Below are positions 9,505 to 20,725 of a stretch of DNA of 64,000 nucleotides, one piece after another. A program made the translations under genes and the position numbers. This stretch comes from Enterobacteriaceae endosymbiont of Plateumaris rustica (GTDB lineage: Bacteria > Pseudomonadota > Gammaproteobacteria > Enterobacterales > Enterobacteriaceae). The stretch is taken from contig NZ_CP046228.1 of assembly GCF_012562965.1 (NCBI RefSeq), positions 188,325 through 252,324 on the forward strand, read 5' to 3'. Position 1 is the stretch's first letter, and every line of letters begins with the position of its first letter. Under the pieces are notes generated by a model. The model was not told the origin of the DNA and made no database searches. It saw only the letters and a program-made list of their open reading frames with translations.

Positions 9505-10569
9505 TTAGTATAAAAATTCTAGTAAGTTATGATAATAACCTGAAATATCTATTTCTACAACACGATCCGATTCTAAACATTTTTTTAATAATTTATAATT
9601 TTTTAATTGTTTACAATTTATATTATCTTCTGATCTAACACTACCTAAACTTTCAATAAATAAAATATCTTTTAATACACCTTGTGAGATTAAATATTTA
9701 GATACCATATTAGCTCTTTTGTTAGAAAGAGAAAAATTATATTTTTTTCTTCCAATAAAATCAGCAAATCCCGCAACTTTTGTTAAATTAATGTGATAAT
9801 TAATAAGTTTTATTCTATGAGCAATTTGATTTAATATTTCTTTAGAATGATTTTGTAAAGTAAAATCATTAAATTTAAAAAATATTTTAGATTTTATATT
9901 AAAACGATTATTACTTAATTTTTCAAAAAAAATTTTATCAATTAATTTAGAAGATTTATGTTTATCAAAAGAATATGATAAACCAAAAACTAACATTGAA
10001 TTGTTAGTTTCTTGACCAATAACATCATTACTGCCAATTTTTCTTGTAAATTGATATTCTAATCTAGATGACCAACTATTATTTATTTTATATTCACTTC
10101 CTAAAGATAATAATGGTGTAGCATTATAAAAATAATTATAATGATTATTATTTTTAACATCTATACGTGTAATAATAGCACCTAAACGACTATATATATC
10201 TAAATTTCCAATTATTGGACAAATAATTTTAGTAGATAATTGTATTCCTTGTGCTCTGAATAAATTAATTAAATTTTTATGATTACGAGAAATTAATCCT
10301 AACCAATCATAACCTAATTCAAAATTTAAATAACGGTTTTCTTTATAACCTAAGAAAAATCCACTACCTATTTTATTTATTTTTGAACTATCTCCTTTTT
10401 TAATACTATAACCTAAAAGGTTATCATATTGAGACCATCCAATTTTTGATCCTAAATACCAATCATTTTTATTATTTTTAATAGTATCAGCCATAACATT
10501 ATTTGTGTTATAGCAAAAATTAACAAATATAGTTAAAATTATAAAAATTATTTTTTTCATTTTTTTCAA
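9505..10569 (-). CDS. ompA: Outer membrane protein OmpA
   Basis: OmpA anchors the outer membrane to peptidoglycan. The 354-residue precursor (E. coli 346) has a Lys-rich start and a hydrophobic signal peptide ending near VMADT (about residue 28). An eight-stranded beta-barrel region with alternating aromatic residues covers about residues 35-205. A C-terminal OmpA-like peptidoglycan-binding domain follows, with FADFIGRKKYNFSLSNKRAN near residues 266-285. A cysteine pair (NCKQ...KCLES) is kept. AGGAA precedes the first ATG. Retention implies a true outer membrane and murein. Confidence 0.95.
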   Translation of the reverse strand: MKKMKKIIFIILTIFVNFCYNTNNVMADTIKNNKNDWYLGSKIGWSQYDNLLGYSIKKGDSSKINKIGSGFFLGYKENRYLNFELGYDWLGLISRNHKNLINLFRAQGIQLSTKIICPIIGNLDIYSRLGAIITRIDVKNNNHYNYFYNATPLLSLGSEYKINNSWSSRLEYQFTRKIGSNDVIGQETNNSMLVFGLSYSFDKHKSSKLIDKIFFEKLSNNRFNIKSKIFFKFNDFTLQNHSKEILNQIAHRIKLINYHINLTKVAGFADFIGRKKYNFSLSNKRANMVSKYLISQGVLKDILFIESLGSVRSEDNINCKQLKNYKLLKKCLESDRVVEIDISGYYHNLLEFLY

Positions 10570-10678
10570 TTCCTATTATTATATTAAACAACTATATAAT
10601 AAAAATTAATAATATATAAATATTTGTTTACTTATAAATTTACTTATAATTTAAGAATTAAAATTAAAATTTACTTAA

Positions 10679-11686
10679 TTAATTAAATTTTTTAACAAAG
10701 AAATTACTATGTTTATCTTTTATTAATTTTATTGAAGAAGAAAATTGAAATTCTTTCTTTAATATTGCTTGTATCCAAATAATATTATTTTTAAATTTTA
10801 TTGAAGATAGTATACCTCCCCCTTTTGAATTTATTTTATAAATATCTTTTGTTTGATTAGAACAAAATTCTAATTCATCATAAAATGATGGTAAAAAATT
10901 AGCTATACCTTCTAACAAAAATAATGATTTATTTTTCTTTTTTCTAAAATGTGAAATACTAATTATTTCTTGTCCTAAATAACATCCTTTATTTAAATTA
11001 ATAGCATTAAAAAAATTCATATTAGATTCTTGAGGAAGAAATTTAATACTATTATTTATATCAAAAATAGGGTATCCTATTTCCATATTAAATTTAGTCC
11101 ATTGATTACTATCATATATTAATATGTTCTTATCTATTATATTTTTTATTAAAAATTTTGTATGTTTTTGATCTAAAATCATAAAATATCGTTTTATGGG
11201 AAGTATAAATTTTAAAAAAATATTATTATTATAAATAAATAAATTTTTTTCATTAGAAGAAAAATCATATTTATTAAATATTTTAGATAAAATTTTATTA
11301 GAATTTATTCCTGATAATCCTAAAATAATTTGTGATGTTTGTAATAAAATATTTATTTTATATAAAATTATATATTTTTTTATTTTATTTAAATAATCTT
11401 TTACAATATTTTTCCTTACTATATAACAATAACCATTTTTATATTTAAAAATATACATATTTGTTAATATTTTTCCTTTAACATTGCAATGTAATGCATG
11501 TAAAAAACATAATGGATTATTATCTAATTCATTAATATCTATTGTTAGTTGATTTTGTAAAAAAATTTTACTATCTTGTCCTTGTATAATTATAAAACTC
11601 CATGTATCTAATAAAATTAATTTTAATAAATCATTGGAAAAATCCACACAATTTTTATTAAAAAAATGTTTTTTTATATTAAACAT
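10679..11686 (-). CDS. ygfZ: Folate-binding protein YgfZ (Fe-S cluster maintenance)
   Basis: YgfZ is a tetrahydrofolate-binding protein related to GcvT that helps maintain certain Fe-S enzymes. The 335-residue protein (E. coli 326) carries the family signature LNKGCYLGQE around Cys235, followed by a basic FRKKKNKSLFLLEG stretch. The rest is strongly drifted but co-linear. With nfuA and bolA also present, it adds to a retained Fe-S support set. It is not next to its E. coli neighbours. Confidence 0.9.
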   Translation of the reverse strand: MFNIKKHFFNKNCVDFSNDLLKLILLDTWSFIIIQGQDSKIFLQNQLTIDINELDNNPLCFLHALHCNVKGKILTNMYIFKYKNGYCYIVRKNIVKDYLNKIKKYIILYKINILLQTSQIILGLSGINSNKILSKIFNKYDFSSNEKNLFIYNNNIFLKFILPIKRYFMILDQKHTKFLIKNIIDKNILIYDSNQWTKFNMEIGYPIFDINNSIKFLPQESNMNFFNAINLNKGCYLGQEIISISHFRKKKNKSLFLLEGIANFLPSFYDELEFCSNQTKDIYKINSKGGGILSSIKFKNNIIWIQAILKKEFQFSSSIKLIKDKHSNFFVKKFN

Positions 11687-11786
11687 ATCTTATGAAAATT
11701 ATTAATTTATAAATTATAATATAATTTTTGTAAATAATAAAAATATATTTATTATTAAATAATAATATTTATAATTAATTTTATTT

Positions 11787-14700
11787 TTATATATTTCTAA
11801 TTAATGTTTTATGAATTTCCTGTAAAGAAAATATTCTTTTTTTAGGATTAACATCCATAGCTAATATTGTAGCAATAGAACCATTAATTGTTGTATCACA
11901 ATGAATTCCATTTTCTAAAGCAAAAATTCTAATAAGTTTAGACATTTCAATAGAACTTTTAATAGATGTAGTATTAATGATATAATTATACTTCTTATTT
12001 TTTATAAAATCTATAATATTAGGTGATTTTTCTTCTACTTTTCTTACAATATTAACTTTTATATTTTTATTTTTTAAAAATTTACCAGTACCATTAGTTG
12101 CATCAATATTTAAACCATATTTAATTAATTTTTTTACTAATGGAATAACTGCAATTTTATCTTGATCTCTAACAGAGATTAATACTGAACCTATTTTTTT
12201 TATATTAACTTTTATACTTAACATAGTTTTAGCAAAAGCTTCTGCAAAAGTATATCCAATACCCATTACTTCTCCTGTTGAATGCATTTCAGGACCTAAA
12301 ATTGGATCTACCCCATAAAATTTATTAAATGGTAATACTACTTCTTTTACAGAAAAATAATGAGGAATAATTTCTTTGTTAATTTTTAAATTAGGTAAAG
12401 TTTTTCCTACCATTACTAATGTTCCTATCTTTGCTAAAGGTATTCCTATAGCTTTAGATATAAATGGAATAGTACGTGAAGCTCTAGGATTAACTTCTAT
12501 TAAATAAACGTCATTATTTTTAATAGCAAATTGTACATTGAAAACACCACAAATATTAAGTGCTATAGCTAATTTTTTTACTTGTGATCTAATTATATTT
12601 AAAATAAAATCACTAAGATTATTTGTAGGTAAAGAACAAGCAGAATCACCAGAATGTACTCCAGCATATTCTACATGTTCCATTATACCAGCAATAAAAA
12701 CATTTTTTCTATCACAAATAGCATCTACATCAACTTCTATTGCATTATCTAAAAATTTATCTAATAAGACTGGAATATTATTAATTTTATAATATGTTTT
12801 TAAATCATTTATATTATAAATTAATTCCATTGATCTACCACCTAATACATAAGATGGTCTTATTACTATAGGATAACCAATTATTTGAGATTTTTCTATT
12901 GCTTCATTTAAATTATATACTATAAAATTTTCTGGTTGTTTTAATTTTAAAGAATTAACTATATGTTGAAATTTTTTTCTATTCTCAGCTGTATCAATAG
13001 AAGATGGACTTGTACCAATAATATTAACCCCTTGTTTTTCTAATAATCTAGCTAAATTTAATGGAGTTTGTCCACCATACTGTACAATAACTCCTTGAGG
13101 TTTTTCTATTCTAATAATTTCTAATATATCTTCTAAAGTAATTGGTTCAAAATATAAACGATCTGAAATATCATAATCAGTAGATACTGTTTCAGGATTA
13201 CAATTAACCATAATAGTTTCAAATTTATTATCACGTAATACCATAGCAGCATGAACACAACAATAATCAAATTCTATTCCTTGACCAATTCTATTAGGAC
13301 CACTTCCTAAAATCATAATTTTTTTATTGTTATTACTAGGATTAGATTCACATTCTGTAGCATATGTAGAATATATATATGCAGTATTAGTTTCAAATTC
13401 TGCCGCACATGTATCAACTCTTTTATATACTGGATGTAAATTATGACTATAGCGTAAATTACGTACTTTTTTTTCAGAAATTTGTAATAAATCAGCTAAT
13501 CTAGAATCTGAAAATCCTTTTTTTTTTAAATTAAAAAAATAATTTTTATTTTTTAAACAATTTATACCTAAAGATTTTATTTTATTTTCAATAGTAATTA
13601 TTTCTTTTATTTGTGCTAAAAACCAAGGATCTATATGAGAATAATGAAAAATATTCTTTATTGATATACCTAATCTAAAAGCATCAGCTATAAATCTAAT
13701 TCTATCTGGTCCTGGTGTTTTTAATTCATTTATAATAAAATTTAAAAAATTATTATTTAAATTTTTTATTTTAGGTGTAAAACCATTAATTCCTATTTCT
13801 AAACTTCGTAAAGCTTTTTGAATAGATTCTTGAAATGTTCTTCCTATTGCCATAATTTCTCCTACAGATTTCATCTGTGTAGATAATCTATCACTAGCTC
13901 CTATAAATTTTTCAAAATTAAATCGAGGTATTTTTATAACTACATAATCAATAGTAGGTTCAAAAGATGCAGGAATTTTTTTATTAGTTATATCGTTCAT
14001 TAATTCATCTAATGTGTATCCCACAGATAATTTTGCTGATATTTTTGCTATAGGAAATCCTGTTGCTTTAGAAGCTAAAGCAGATGATCGTGATACACGA
14101 GGATTCATTTCAATTACTACTAGTTTACCATTTTTAGGATTAATAGCAAATTGTACATTAGATCCACCTGATTCTATTCCTATTTCTTTCATAATCAATA
14201 TAGAAGCATTTCTCATTATTTGATATTCTTTATCAGATAAAGTTTGAGCTGGAGCAACAGTAATAGAATCTCCAGTATGAATACCCATAGAATCAATATT
14301 TTCAATTGAACATATAACAATACAATTTCCATTTTTATCTCTTATTACTTCCATTTCATATTCTTTCCATCCTATTAAAGATTCATCAATTAATAATTCT
14401 TTATTAGGGGATAAATTTATTCCTCTATTATAAATATTTATAAATTCTTTTAAATTATGTGCTACACCTCCTCCACTTCCACCCATAGTGAAAGATGGTC
14501 TAATAATGCATGGAAATCCAATTTTATTCACAAAGTGAATAGCATCATCAATATTATTTACAATTTTAGAAGTAGCTATATTTAAACCTAATTTTTTTAC
14601 AATTTTTGAAAAATAATAACGATTTTCAGCTTTATGAATTGCTTCAATAGTAACTCCAATAATTTTTACATTAAATTTATTTAAAATATTATTTTTATTT

Positions 14701-15005
14701 AAATCTAAAATACAATTTAAAGCTGTTTGTCCACCCATAGTCGGTAAAATAGCATTAGGTTTTTCTTTTTGTATAATCTTAGTTATAATTTCCCATTGTA
14801 TAGGTTCTATATAAGTAACATCAGCAATATCAGGATCAGTCATAATTGTAGCCGGATTAGAATTAATTAAAATTAATTTATATCCTTCTTCTTTCAAAGC
14901 CTTACATGCTTGTGTTCCTGAATAATCAAATTCGCATGCTTGTCCTATAACTATAGGACCTGCTCCTAAAATCATAATACTCTTTATATCAGTATTTTTC
15001 GGCAT
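11787..15005 (-). CDS. carB: Carbamoyl-phosphate synthase large subunit
   Basis: CarB uses two ATP, bicarbonate and ammonia from CarA to make carbamoyl phosphate for arginine and pyrimidines. The 1072-residue protein (E. coli 1073) contains both duplicated ATP-grasp halves. The start [30 protein letters not shown] and the second-half start [23 protein letters not shown] (about residue 564) are both clear. The C-terminal MGS-like allosteric domain is intact though drifted. The start overlaps the end of carA by 17 bp, so the subunits are probably translationally coupled. Confidence 0.98.
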   Translation of the reverse strand: MPKNTDIKSIMILGAGPIVIGQACEFDYSGTQACKALKEEGYKLILINSNPATIMTDPDIADVTYIEPIQWEIITKIIQKEKPNAILPTMGGQTALNCILDLNKNNILNKFNVKIIGVTIEAIHKAENRYYFSKIVKKLGLNIATSKIVNNIDDAIHFVNKIGFPCIIRPSFTMGGSGGGVAHNLKEFINIYNRGINLSPNKELLIDESLIGWKEYEMEVIRDKNGNCIVICSIENIDSMGIHTGDSITVAPAQTLSDKEYQIMRNASILIMKEIGIESGGSNVQFAINPKNGKLVVIEMNPRVSRSSALASKATGFPIAKISAKLSVGYTLDELMNDITNKKIPASFEPTIDYVVIKIPRFNFEKFIGASDRLSTQMKSVGEIMAIGRTFQESIQKALRSLEIGINGFTPKIKNLNNNFLNFIINELKTPGPDRIRFIADAFRLGISIKNIFHYSHIDPWFLAQIKEIITIENKIKSLGINCLKNKNYFFNLKKKGFSDSRLADLLQISEKKVRNLRYSHNLHPVYKRVDTCAAEFETNTAYIYSTYATECESNPSNNNKKIMILGSGPNRIGQGIEFDYCCVHAAMVLRDNKFETIMVNCNPETVSTDYDISDRLYFEPITLEDILEIIRIEKPQGVIVQYGGQTPLNLARLLEKQGVNIIGTSPSSIDTAENRKKFQHIVNSLKLKQPENFIVYNLNEAIEKSQIIGYPIVIRPSYVLGGRSMELIYNINDLKTYYKINNIPVLLDKFLDNAIEVDVDAICDRKNVFIAGIMEHVEYAGVHSGDSACSLPTNNLSDFILNIIRSQVKKLAIALNICGVFNVQFAIKNNDVYLIEVNPRASRTIPFISKAIGIPLAKIGTLVMVGKTLPNLKINKEIIPHYFSVKEVVLPFNKFYGVDPILGPEMHSTGEVMGIGYTFAEAFAKTMLSIKVNIKKIGSVLISVRDQDKIAVIPLVKKLIKYGLNIDATNGTGKFLKNKNIKVNIVRKVEEKSPNIIDFIKNKKYNYIINTTSIKSSIEMSKLIRIFALENGIHCDTTINGSIATILAMDVNPKKRIFSLQEIHKTLIRNI

Positions 15006-16176
15006 GATTATAATCTCTTACATTTTGTTTTTTTTTACAATATTTTTGAACTAATTCTATAAAATAATCAAATAATATAGAAGCATCATGAGGACCTGGA
15101 CTAGCTTCAGGATGTCCTTGAAAACCAAAAGCGGGTTTATCAATACGATGAATACCTTGTATAGTATTATCAAATAAAGATCTATGTGTTATTCTTAAAT
15201 TTACTGGTATATGATTTATATCAATTGTAAATCCATGATTTTGTGTTGTTATTAATATTTTATTTGTTTGTATATTTCTTACAGGATGATTACTTCCATG
15301 ATGTCCTAAAGTCATTTTTATTGTTTTAGCTCCACTTGCAAGTGCAAGAATTTGATGTCCTAAACATATTCCAAAGATTGGAATATTTGTTTTTAATAAT
15401 TGTTTTACAGCATAAATAGCATAAAAACATGGTTTAGGATCTCCAGGACCATTAGATAAAAAAATTCCATCAGGATTTAATTTTATAAGTTCTTTAAAAT
15501 CTGTATAAGCAGAAATAACAGTAACACGACATCCTCGGTCTACCAACATTTGTAAAATATTTTTTTTAATACCAAAATCATATGCTATTATATGCATAGG
15601 TAATAATAATTTTTTTTCTATATTTTTTTTAATTATTTGATATTTTTTATTTCCTTTTATCCAAGAGTAATTTTTATGAGTTGTTATTTCTTTAACTAAA
15701 TCTAATCCTTGTAATCCTGGATATTGTTTAATTTTATTTCTAATATTGTGAAGATTAATATTTATTGTATTAGTAATAATACATCCAATATTAATTTTTT
15801 TATTACGTAATAAACGTGTTAATTGACGAGTATCAATATCTGAAATAGCAACTACATGTTTTTTTTTCAAATAAATATCTAAATTATTTTGACTTCTATA
15901 GTTACTTGATAATTCAGATAAATTATGAATAATCAAACCTTTTAGATAAATTTTAGATGATTCTTCATCTTCTTGATTAATACCAATATTTCCGATATGA
16001 GGATATGTAAGAGTAAGAATTTGTTTATAGTAAGATGGATCAGTAATTATTTCTTGATATCCAGTCATAGATGTATTAAAAACAACTTCTCCTATAACTG
16101 TACCATCAATTCCAATAGATTTTCCAAAAAATTTTGTTCCATCTTCCATTATTAAAAGTGCTTTATTATTAGTCAA
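14989..16176 (-). CDS. carA: Carbamoyl-phosphate synthase small subunit (glutaminase)
   Basis: CarA hydrolyses glutamine and channels ammonia to CarB. I place the start at a TTG (16174-16176), five bases after GGAGG (within 16181-16186), giving 395 residues beginning [13 protein letters not shown]. The conventional N-terminus of E. coli CarA aligns here, and E. coli carA also starts with UUG. An earlier TTG at 16197 would add seven residues upstream of the Shine-Dalgarno and is unlikely. The class-I glutaminase motif GICLGHQ (nucleophilic Cys) and [12 protein letters not shown] (His, Glu) are intact. The C-terminus is about 13 residues longer than E. coli and overlaps carB. Confidence 0.96.
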   Translation of the reverse strand: MTNNKALLIMEDGTKFFGKSIGIDGTVIGEVVFNTSMTGYQEIITDPSYYKQILTLTYPHIGNIGINQEDEESSKIYLKGLIIHNLSELSSNYRSQNNLDIYLKKKHVVAISDIDTRQLTRLLRNKKINIGCIITNTININLHNIRNKIKQYPGLQGLDLVKEITTHKNYSWIKGNKKYQIIKKNIEKKLLLPMHIIAYDFGIKKNILQMLVDRGCRVTVISAYTDFKELIKLNPDGIFLSNGPGDPKPCFYAIYAVKQLLKTNIPIFGICLGHQILALASGAKTIKMTLGHHGSNHPVRNIQTNKILITTQNHGFTIDINHIPVNLRITHRSLFDNTIQGIHRIDKPAFGFQGHPEASPGPHDASILFDYFIELVQKYCKKKQNVRDYNHAEKY

Positions 16177-16180
16177 ATAA

Positions 16181-16186
16181 ACCTCC
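16181..16186 (-). promoter_or_regulatory. Strong Shine-Dalgarno deciding the carA TTG start
   Basis: On the minus strand GGAGGT lies four bases before a TTG codon. It is one of the strongest ribosome-binding sites in the window and is the main reason for choosing the TTG at 16176. Confidence 0.8.
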
Positions 16187-16297
16187 AAATATACCAATTA
16201 ACAATAATTGTTATTGTTAAATAATATTATATAAGTTAAAATTAATTTTTAAAAATTAATTATTTAAATTAAAAAATAATTTTTAGTAAAGACTATA

Positions 16298-16891
16298 ATG
16301 TATAATAAAATTATTCATTCAGAATTATTATCAGCATCTAATATTTTAAAAGATTTTATAAAAAATAATCAAAATATTACTAATATTAAATTAGCAGCTA
16401 ATTTAATTGTAAAATCTTTTTTAAATAATAATAAAGTTATTTCTTGTGGTAATGGTGGTTCACATTGTGATGCTATGCATTTTGCAGAAGAGTTAACAGG
16501 AAAATACAGAAATAAAAGATCTGCATATCCTGCATTATGCATATCAGATATATCTTATTTTTCTTGTGTAAGTAATGATTATGGTTATGAATATGTTTTT
16601 TCTCGTTATATAGAAGCATTAGGACAACCTAAAGATGTTTTATTTGCTTTAACCGCTTCTGGAAAATCTATAAATATAATTAATGCATTATATGCTGCTA
16701 AAAAAAAAAATATGAAAATAATATTACTTAATGGTAATTATCTTTCAAATAAAATAAAAAATTTGATTGATGTAAAAATTTCAGTAATTCATAATGGTTA
16801 CGCAGATAGAATCCAAGAAATACATATTAAAATAATCCATATATTAATATTATTAATTGAAAAATTAATGAACGAAAAATATAATTTATAA
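16298..16891 (+). CDS. gmhA: Sedoheptulose-7-phosphate isomerase GmhA
   Basis: GmhA converts sedoheptulose 7-phosphate to D-glycero-D-manno-heptose 7-phosphate, the first step to the LPS inner-core heptose. The 197-residue protein (E. coli 192) is a SIS-domain isomerase with SCGNGGSHCDAMHFAEELTGKY near residue 49 and LTASGKSINIINAL near residue 119. Together with ompA it suggests at least a partial LPS-bearing outer membrane. It stands alone, divergent from carA, and ends at a hairpin shared with ilvC. Confidence 0.96.
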   Translation: MYNKIIHSELLSASNILKDFIKNNQNITNIKLAANLIVKSFLNNNKVISCGNGGSHCDAMHFAEELTGKYRNKRSAYPALCISDISYFSCVSNDYGYEYVFSRYIEALGQPKDVLFALTASGKSINIINALYAAKKKNMKIILLNGNYLSNKIKNLIDVKISVIHNGYADRIQEIHIKIIHILILLIEKLMNEKYNL

Positions 16892-16928
16892 AAAATATAA
16901 TTTTTTTATAAATAAATTAATATATTAT

Positions 16929-16964
16929 TTTACTCTCTTGAAATATTTAATTTAAGAGAGTAAA
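16929..16964. terminator. Bidirectional hairpin between gmhA and ilvC
   Basis: An 11-bp perfect inverted repeat (16929-16939 TTTACTCTCTT and 16954-16964) has a 14-nt loop. It lies between the convergent ends of gmhA and ilvC, with T-rich sequence on both sides. It probably terminates both. Confidence 0.65.
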
Positions 16965-16979
16965 TATTTAAAATTATTT

Positions 16980-18452
16980 TTAGAGAGATTTCATCTTAGT
17001 CATATATTTTCGTAATATATAACCAATTTTTTCAATTGAATGATTTCTAATTATTGAATTAATATTTAATAAATATTTATTTTTAACAGATATATGTTTA
17101 ATATCTATAATTCCTAAATCTTCATCTTTTAAATTATTTATAAAATCTTTTAATAAAGGTATAGCTTGATTAGAAAATAAATAATTACCATATTCTGCTG
17201 TATCAGATATTACTTTGTTCATTTCATATAATTTTTTTCTTGCAATAATATTTGCAATTAAAGGTAACTCATGTAATGATTCATAATATGCCGATTTTGG
17301 TGAAATTCCTGTTTCTATCATTATTTCATATGATAATTCAACACTAGCTTTAATTATAGCTACCATAAATAAACCATGATTAAAAATTTCTTGTTCATTT
17401 ATAATAATATTATTACCAACTAATGTTTGTTCAAATTTATTATTTCTTATTTTTTCTCTCCAATTTAATAAATTTTTATTATTATTGTTCCAATCATCTA
17501 TTATTTCTTTAGAAAATTTTCCAGAAATAATATTGTCCATATGTAATTGAAATAATGGTTTTAAAATTTTTTTTAAAATTAAAGATAATTCATAAGCTCT
17601 AATTTTATTTTTATTATCCAACCTATCCATCATTAAAGTAATACCTCCTTGTTTTAAAGATTCAGTAATATATTCCCATCCAAATTGAATAAATTGTGAT
17701 GCATATTCTTTATTTACTTTACGACTTATTAATTGATCAAATAATAATATAGAAGAAGTTTGTAACATACCACATAGAACAGTTTGTTCACCCATTAAAT
17801 CAGATTTTACTTCTGCAACAAAAGAAGATTCTAATATGCCTGCTTTATGACTACCTATTCCCACAGCCCAAGCTTTTGCTATTTCTAATCCATTATTATT
17901 ATTATAATTATTTTGTTGGTGTACAGCTATTAATGATGGTACACCAAAACCTCTTTTGTATTCTTCTCTAACTTCTGTTCCTGGACATTTTGGAGCAACC
18001 ATAATTATATTTATATTTTTGGAAAATTTTTCTCCTTCTTCTACAATATTGAAACCATGAGAATATCCTATTGTAGCACCAGGTTTTATTAAACTTTTTA
18101 TATTTCGTAAGAGTTCACTATGATTTTTATCAGGAGTTAAATTAATAATTAAATCAGCATTAGGAATTAATTCATTATATGTACCAATAATAAATTTATT
18201 TTTATAAGCTTTTTGCCAAGATAAATTTTTTTCTTTAATAGAATCTTTTTTTAAAGTATATGAGATATTTAATCCTGAATCTCTCATATTTAATCCTTGA
18301 TTTAATCCTTGTGCTCCGCATCCTATAATAACTATTTTTTTATTTTTTAAATAATTTACTCCATTAGAAAATTCTTTAAATTTCATTAATCTACATTTTT
18401 TTAAATTTTTTAATTTTTCACGAAAATTTAATTTATTAAAATAATTACTCAT
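16980..18452 (-). CDS. ilvC: Ketol-acid reductoisomerase (class II)
   Basis: IlvC isomerises and reduces acetolactate and acetohydroxybutyrate with NADPH, the second shared step of valine/isoleucine/leucine synthesis. The 490-residue length (E. coli 491) marks the long class II enzyme of enterobacteria. The Rossmann motif [17 protein letters not shown] lies near residue 44, and [21 protein letters not shown] and the duplicated C-terminal knot domain are intact. It is separated from ilvD by 381 bp where E. coli has ilvA and ilvY. The LysR-type activator IlvY is therefore absent here. Confidence 0.98.
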   Translation of the reverse strand: MSNYFNKLNFREKLKNLKKCRLMKFKEFSNGVNYLKNKKIVIIGCGAQGLNQGLNMRDSGLNISYTLKKDSIKEKNLSWQKAYKNKFIIGTYNELIPNADLIINLTPDKNHSELLRNIKSLIKPGATIGYSHGFNIVEEGEKFSKNINIIMVAPKCPGTEVREEYKRGFGVPSLIAVHQQNNYNNNNGLEIAKAWAVGIGSHKAGILESSFVAEVKSDLMGEQTVLCGMLQTSSILLFDQLISRKVNKEYASQFIQFGWEYITESLKQGGITLMMDRLDNKNKIRAYELSLILKKILKPLFQLHMDNIISGKFSKEIIDDWNNNNKNLLNWREKIRNNKFEQTLVGNNIIINEQEIFNHGLFMVAIIKASVELSYEIMIETGISPKSAYYESLHELPLIANIIARKKLYEMNKVISDTAEYGNYLFSNQAIPLLKDFINNLKDEDLGIIDIKHISVKNKYLLNINSIIRNHSIEKIGYILRKYMTKMKSL

Positions 18453-18833
18453 TTTGATATCCTTATATAAATAAAATTATAATTATTGAATATATAAATA
18501 TATTTATATATAAAATTATTAATTATTAATGTTTTTTCATAATATAATTTTAATTATATAATAGATGGTATATCAATTAATAATTAAAAATAATAATATA
18601 TTTTTTATATTTAAAAACATAATTAAAAATATAATTTAATAATCTTATTATAAAAAATATTTTATATAACAAAGATATTTTTATAAAATACTTAATATTT
18701 TTAAATTAAATTTTATAAAAAAATATTATTTAAGTATTTTATAAAAATTAAAAAAAAATTTAAAAAAAATAAATATAATTTATATTAAATAGTGATTATA
18801 GTAAAAAATTTTTATATCACTAGTATAAATTAA
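18453..18833. other. AT-rich spacer where ilvA and ilvY would be expected
   Basis: These 381 bp separate ilvD from ilvC. E. coli carries ilvA and ilvY in this place. I find no recognisable remnant of either gene, only A/T-rich DNA with a long inverted repeat at 18677-18748. The ilvC promoter must lie in the part nearest 18453, but I could not pick it out with confidence. Confidence 0.6.
18677..18748 (-). terminator. Long inverted repeat after the ilvGMED operon
   Basis: Perfect 19-bp arms (18677-18695 and 18730-18748) flank a 34-nt loop that can extend the stem further with a small bulge. It lies about 85 bp after the ilvD stop, so it is a good candidate for the operon terminator. It could also shape the ilvC 5' leader. 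Confidence 0.55.
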
Positions 18834-20693
18834 TTATTTAAAATATTTTAATTTTTTTTTATCTCTTATTGCTCCTTTATCAGCACTTGTCACCAATGCA
18901 GAGTAAATTTTTAATGCGAAAGATATTTTTCTTTTACGAATATAATTAGGAGTATAAGCTAATTTACCTCGTTTTTCTTCTTCTTTAATTCTCAAATTTA
19001 TTTTTTTTTGTGAAATAAGAAGATTGATAAATCTATTAGGTATGTTAATTTCAATAATATCTCCATTTCTTATTAAAGCAATATAACCTTTATTTGCAGC
19101 CTCTGGTGAAATATGTCCAATTGATAATCCAGAAGTACCTCCAGAAAATCTTCCATCTGTAATTAAAGCACAACTTTGATCTAATTTCATTGATTTTAAA
19201 TAAGATGTTGGATATAACATTTCTTGCATACCAGGACCACCTTTTGGTCCTTCATAACGAATAACAACTACATCTCCTGGAACAATATTATTATTTAAAA
19301 TTGCATTTATTGCAGATTCTTGACTATCGTATATTTTAGCTGGACCTTTAAATATCATTAATTTTTTATTTACGCTTGCAGTTTTAACTACACATCCATT
19401 TTTAGCTATATTACCATATAAAACTGCTAATCCACCATCTTTACTAAAAGCATATTTATATGATCTGATACATCCATTTTTTCTATCATTATCTAAATAA
19501 GACCATATATTATTTTGTGAAAAAGGTTTTGTAGTTTTAATATTTCCTGGTGCAGCTAAAAAAAATTTTTTAATTTTGTCATCTTTATTAGTAATAATAT
19601 CATATTTATTAATCATTTCTTTTACTGTTAAACCTAATATATTTTTTATATTAGAATGTATTAATCCTATGCGATATAATTCACCTAACAAAGAAATTAC
19701 ACCTCCAGCTCTATGAAAATCTTCAATATAAAATTTTTTAGTACTAGGAGATACCATACATAACCATGGAACTTTTCTTGATAAATTATCTATATGAAAT
19801 AAATTTAATTTTATATTTGCTTCTTGTACTAAAGCTAGTACATGTAAAATTGTATTAGTAGATCCACCCATTGCAATATCAATCATTATAGCATTTTCAA
19901 AAGCTTTTTTATTAGCAATACTTCTGGGTAAAACACTGTTATCGTTATCATGATAATATTTTTTTGTAATATCTACTATAGTTTTAGCTGATTGTATACA
20001 TAATTTTTTACGATATACATGTGTAGATAATAAAGATCCATTACCAGGTAATGCTAATCCTAAAACTTCTACTAAACAATTCATTGAATTTGCAGTAAAC
20101 ATTCCAGAACAAGAACCACACGTAGGACATGCATTATTTTCAATTTTATTGACATATTTATCTGATTTATTTAAATCAGCTGAACTTATCATTGCGTCAA
20201 CTAGATCAATTCTTATTTTCTTTGATGAAATATTTATCTTACCAGCTTCCATAGGTCCACCAGAAATCATTACAGTAGGTATATTTAAACGTAAACTAGC
20301 CATTAACATACCAGGAGTAATTTTATCGCAATTAGAAATACAAATCATAGAATCTACACAATGAGCATTAATAACATATTCTATTGAATCTGCAATTAAT
20401 TCTCTAGAAGGAAGAGAATATAACATTCCATCGTGACCCATAGCAATACCATCATCAATTGCTATTGTATTAAACTCTTTTGGTACTCCTCCCATATTTT
20501 TTATTTCTTTTGAAATAATTTTACTTAATTTTTTTAAATGAATATGACCTGGAACAAATTGTGAAAATGAATTAACTATTGCTATGATTGGTTTTCTAAA
20601 ATCAGAATCATCCATTCCAGTTGCTCTCCAAAGAGCACGGGCTCCTGCCATATTACGACCTTTTGTAGTAATAGATGAACGATAATTAGGCAT
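18834..20693 (-). CDS. ilvD: Dihydroxy-acid dehydratase
   Basis: IlvD dehydrates the dihydroxy acids to the 2-oxo acids of valine and isoleucine using an Fe-S cluster. I start it at the ATG at 20693 ([27 protein letters not shown]), with AAGGAA at 20701-20706. The in-frame extension up to 20753 runs into ilvE and lacks homology. At 619 residues it matches E. coli (616). Cluster cysteines lie in [12 protein letters not shown] and [19 protein letters not shown]. It is third from the start of ilvG-M-E-D order, last in the operon. Confidence 0.98.
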   Translation of the reverse strand: MPNYRSSITTKGRNMAGARALWRATGMDDSDFRKPIIAIVNSFSQFVPGHIHLKKLSKIISKEIKNMGGVPKEFNTIAIDDGIAMGHDGMLYSLPSRELIADSIEYVINAHCVDSMICISNCDKITPGMLMASLRLNIPTVMISGGPMEAGKINISSKKIRIDLVDAMISSADLNKSDKYVNKIENNACPTCGSCSGMFTANSMNCLVEVLGLALPGNGSLLSTHVYRKKLCIQSAKTIVDITKKYYHDNDNSVLPRSIANKKAFENAIMIDIAMGGSTNTILHVLALVQEANIKLNLFHIDNLSRKVPWLCMVSPSTKKFYIEDFHRAGGVISLLGELYRIGLIHSNIKNILGLTVKEMINKYDIITNKDDKIKKFFLAAPGNIKTTKPFSQNNIWSYLDNDRKNGCIRSYKYAFSKDGGLAVLYGNIAKNGCVVKTASVNKKLMIFKGPAKIYDSQESAINAILNNNIVPGDVVVIRYEGPKGGPGMQEMLYPTSYLKSMKLDQSCALITDGRFSGGTSGLSIGHISPEAANKGYIALIRNGDIIEINIPNRFINLLISQKKINLRIKEEEKRGKLAYTPNYIRKRKISFALKIYSALVTSADKGAIRDKKKLKYFK

Positions 20694-20725
20694 TATTTTT
20701 TTCCTTATTTTATAAAAATTAATTA

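Noticed and set aside
12538-12792. Small plus-strand frames inside carB (also at 14014-14223) and carA (15973-16155)
   Set aside because: They are antisense to strongly conserved carbamoyl-phosphate synthase genes and have no independent support.
14942-14959. Perfect 8-bp inverted repeat with a 2-nt spacer near the carB start
   Set aside because: It falls on the conserved codons for GPIVIG of CarB, so the symmetry is explained by the coding sequence and is probably chance.
20149-20364. Plus-strand frames antisense to ilvD and ilvG (also 23327-23578)
   Set aside because: They mirror conserved enzyme codons on the other strand and lack any recognisable product.
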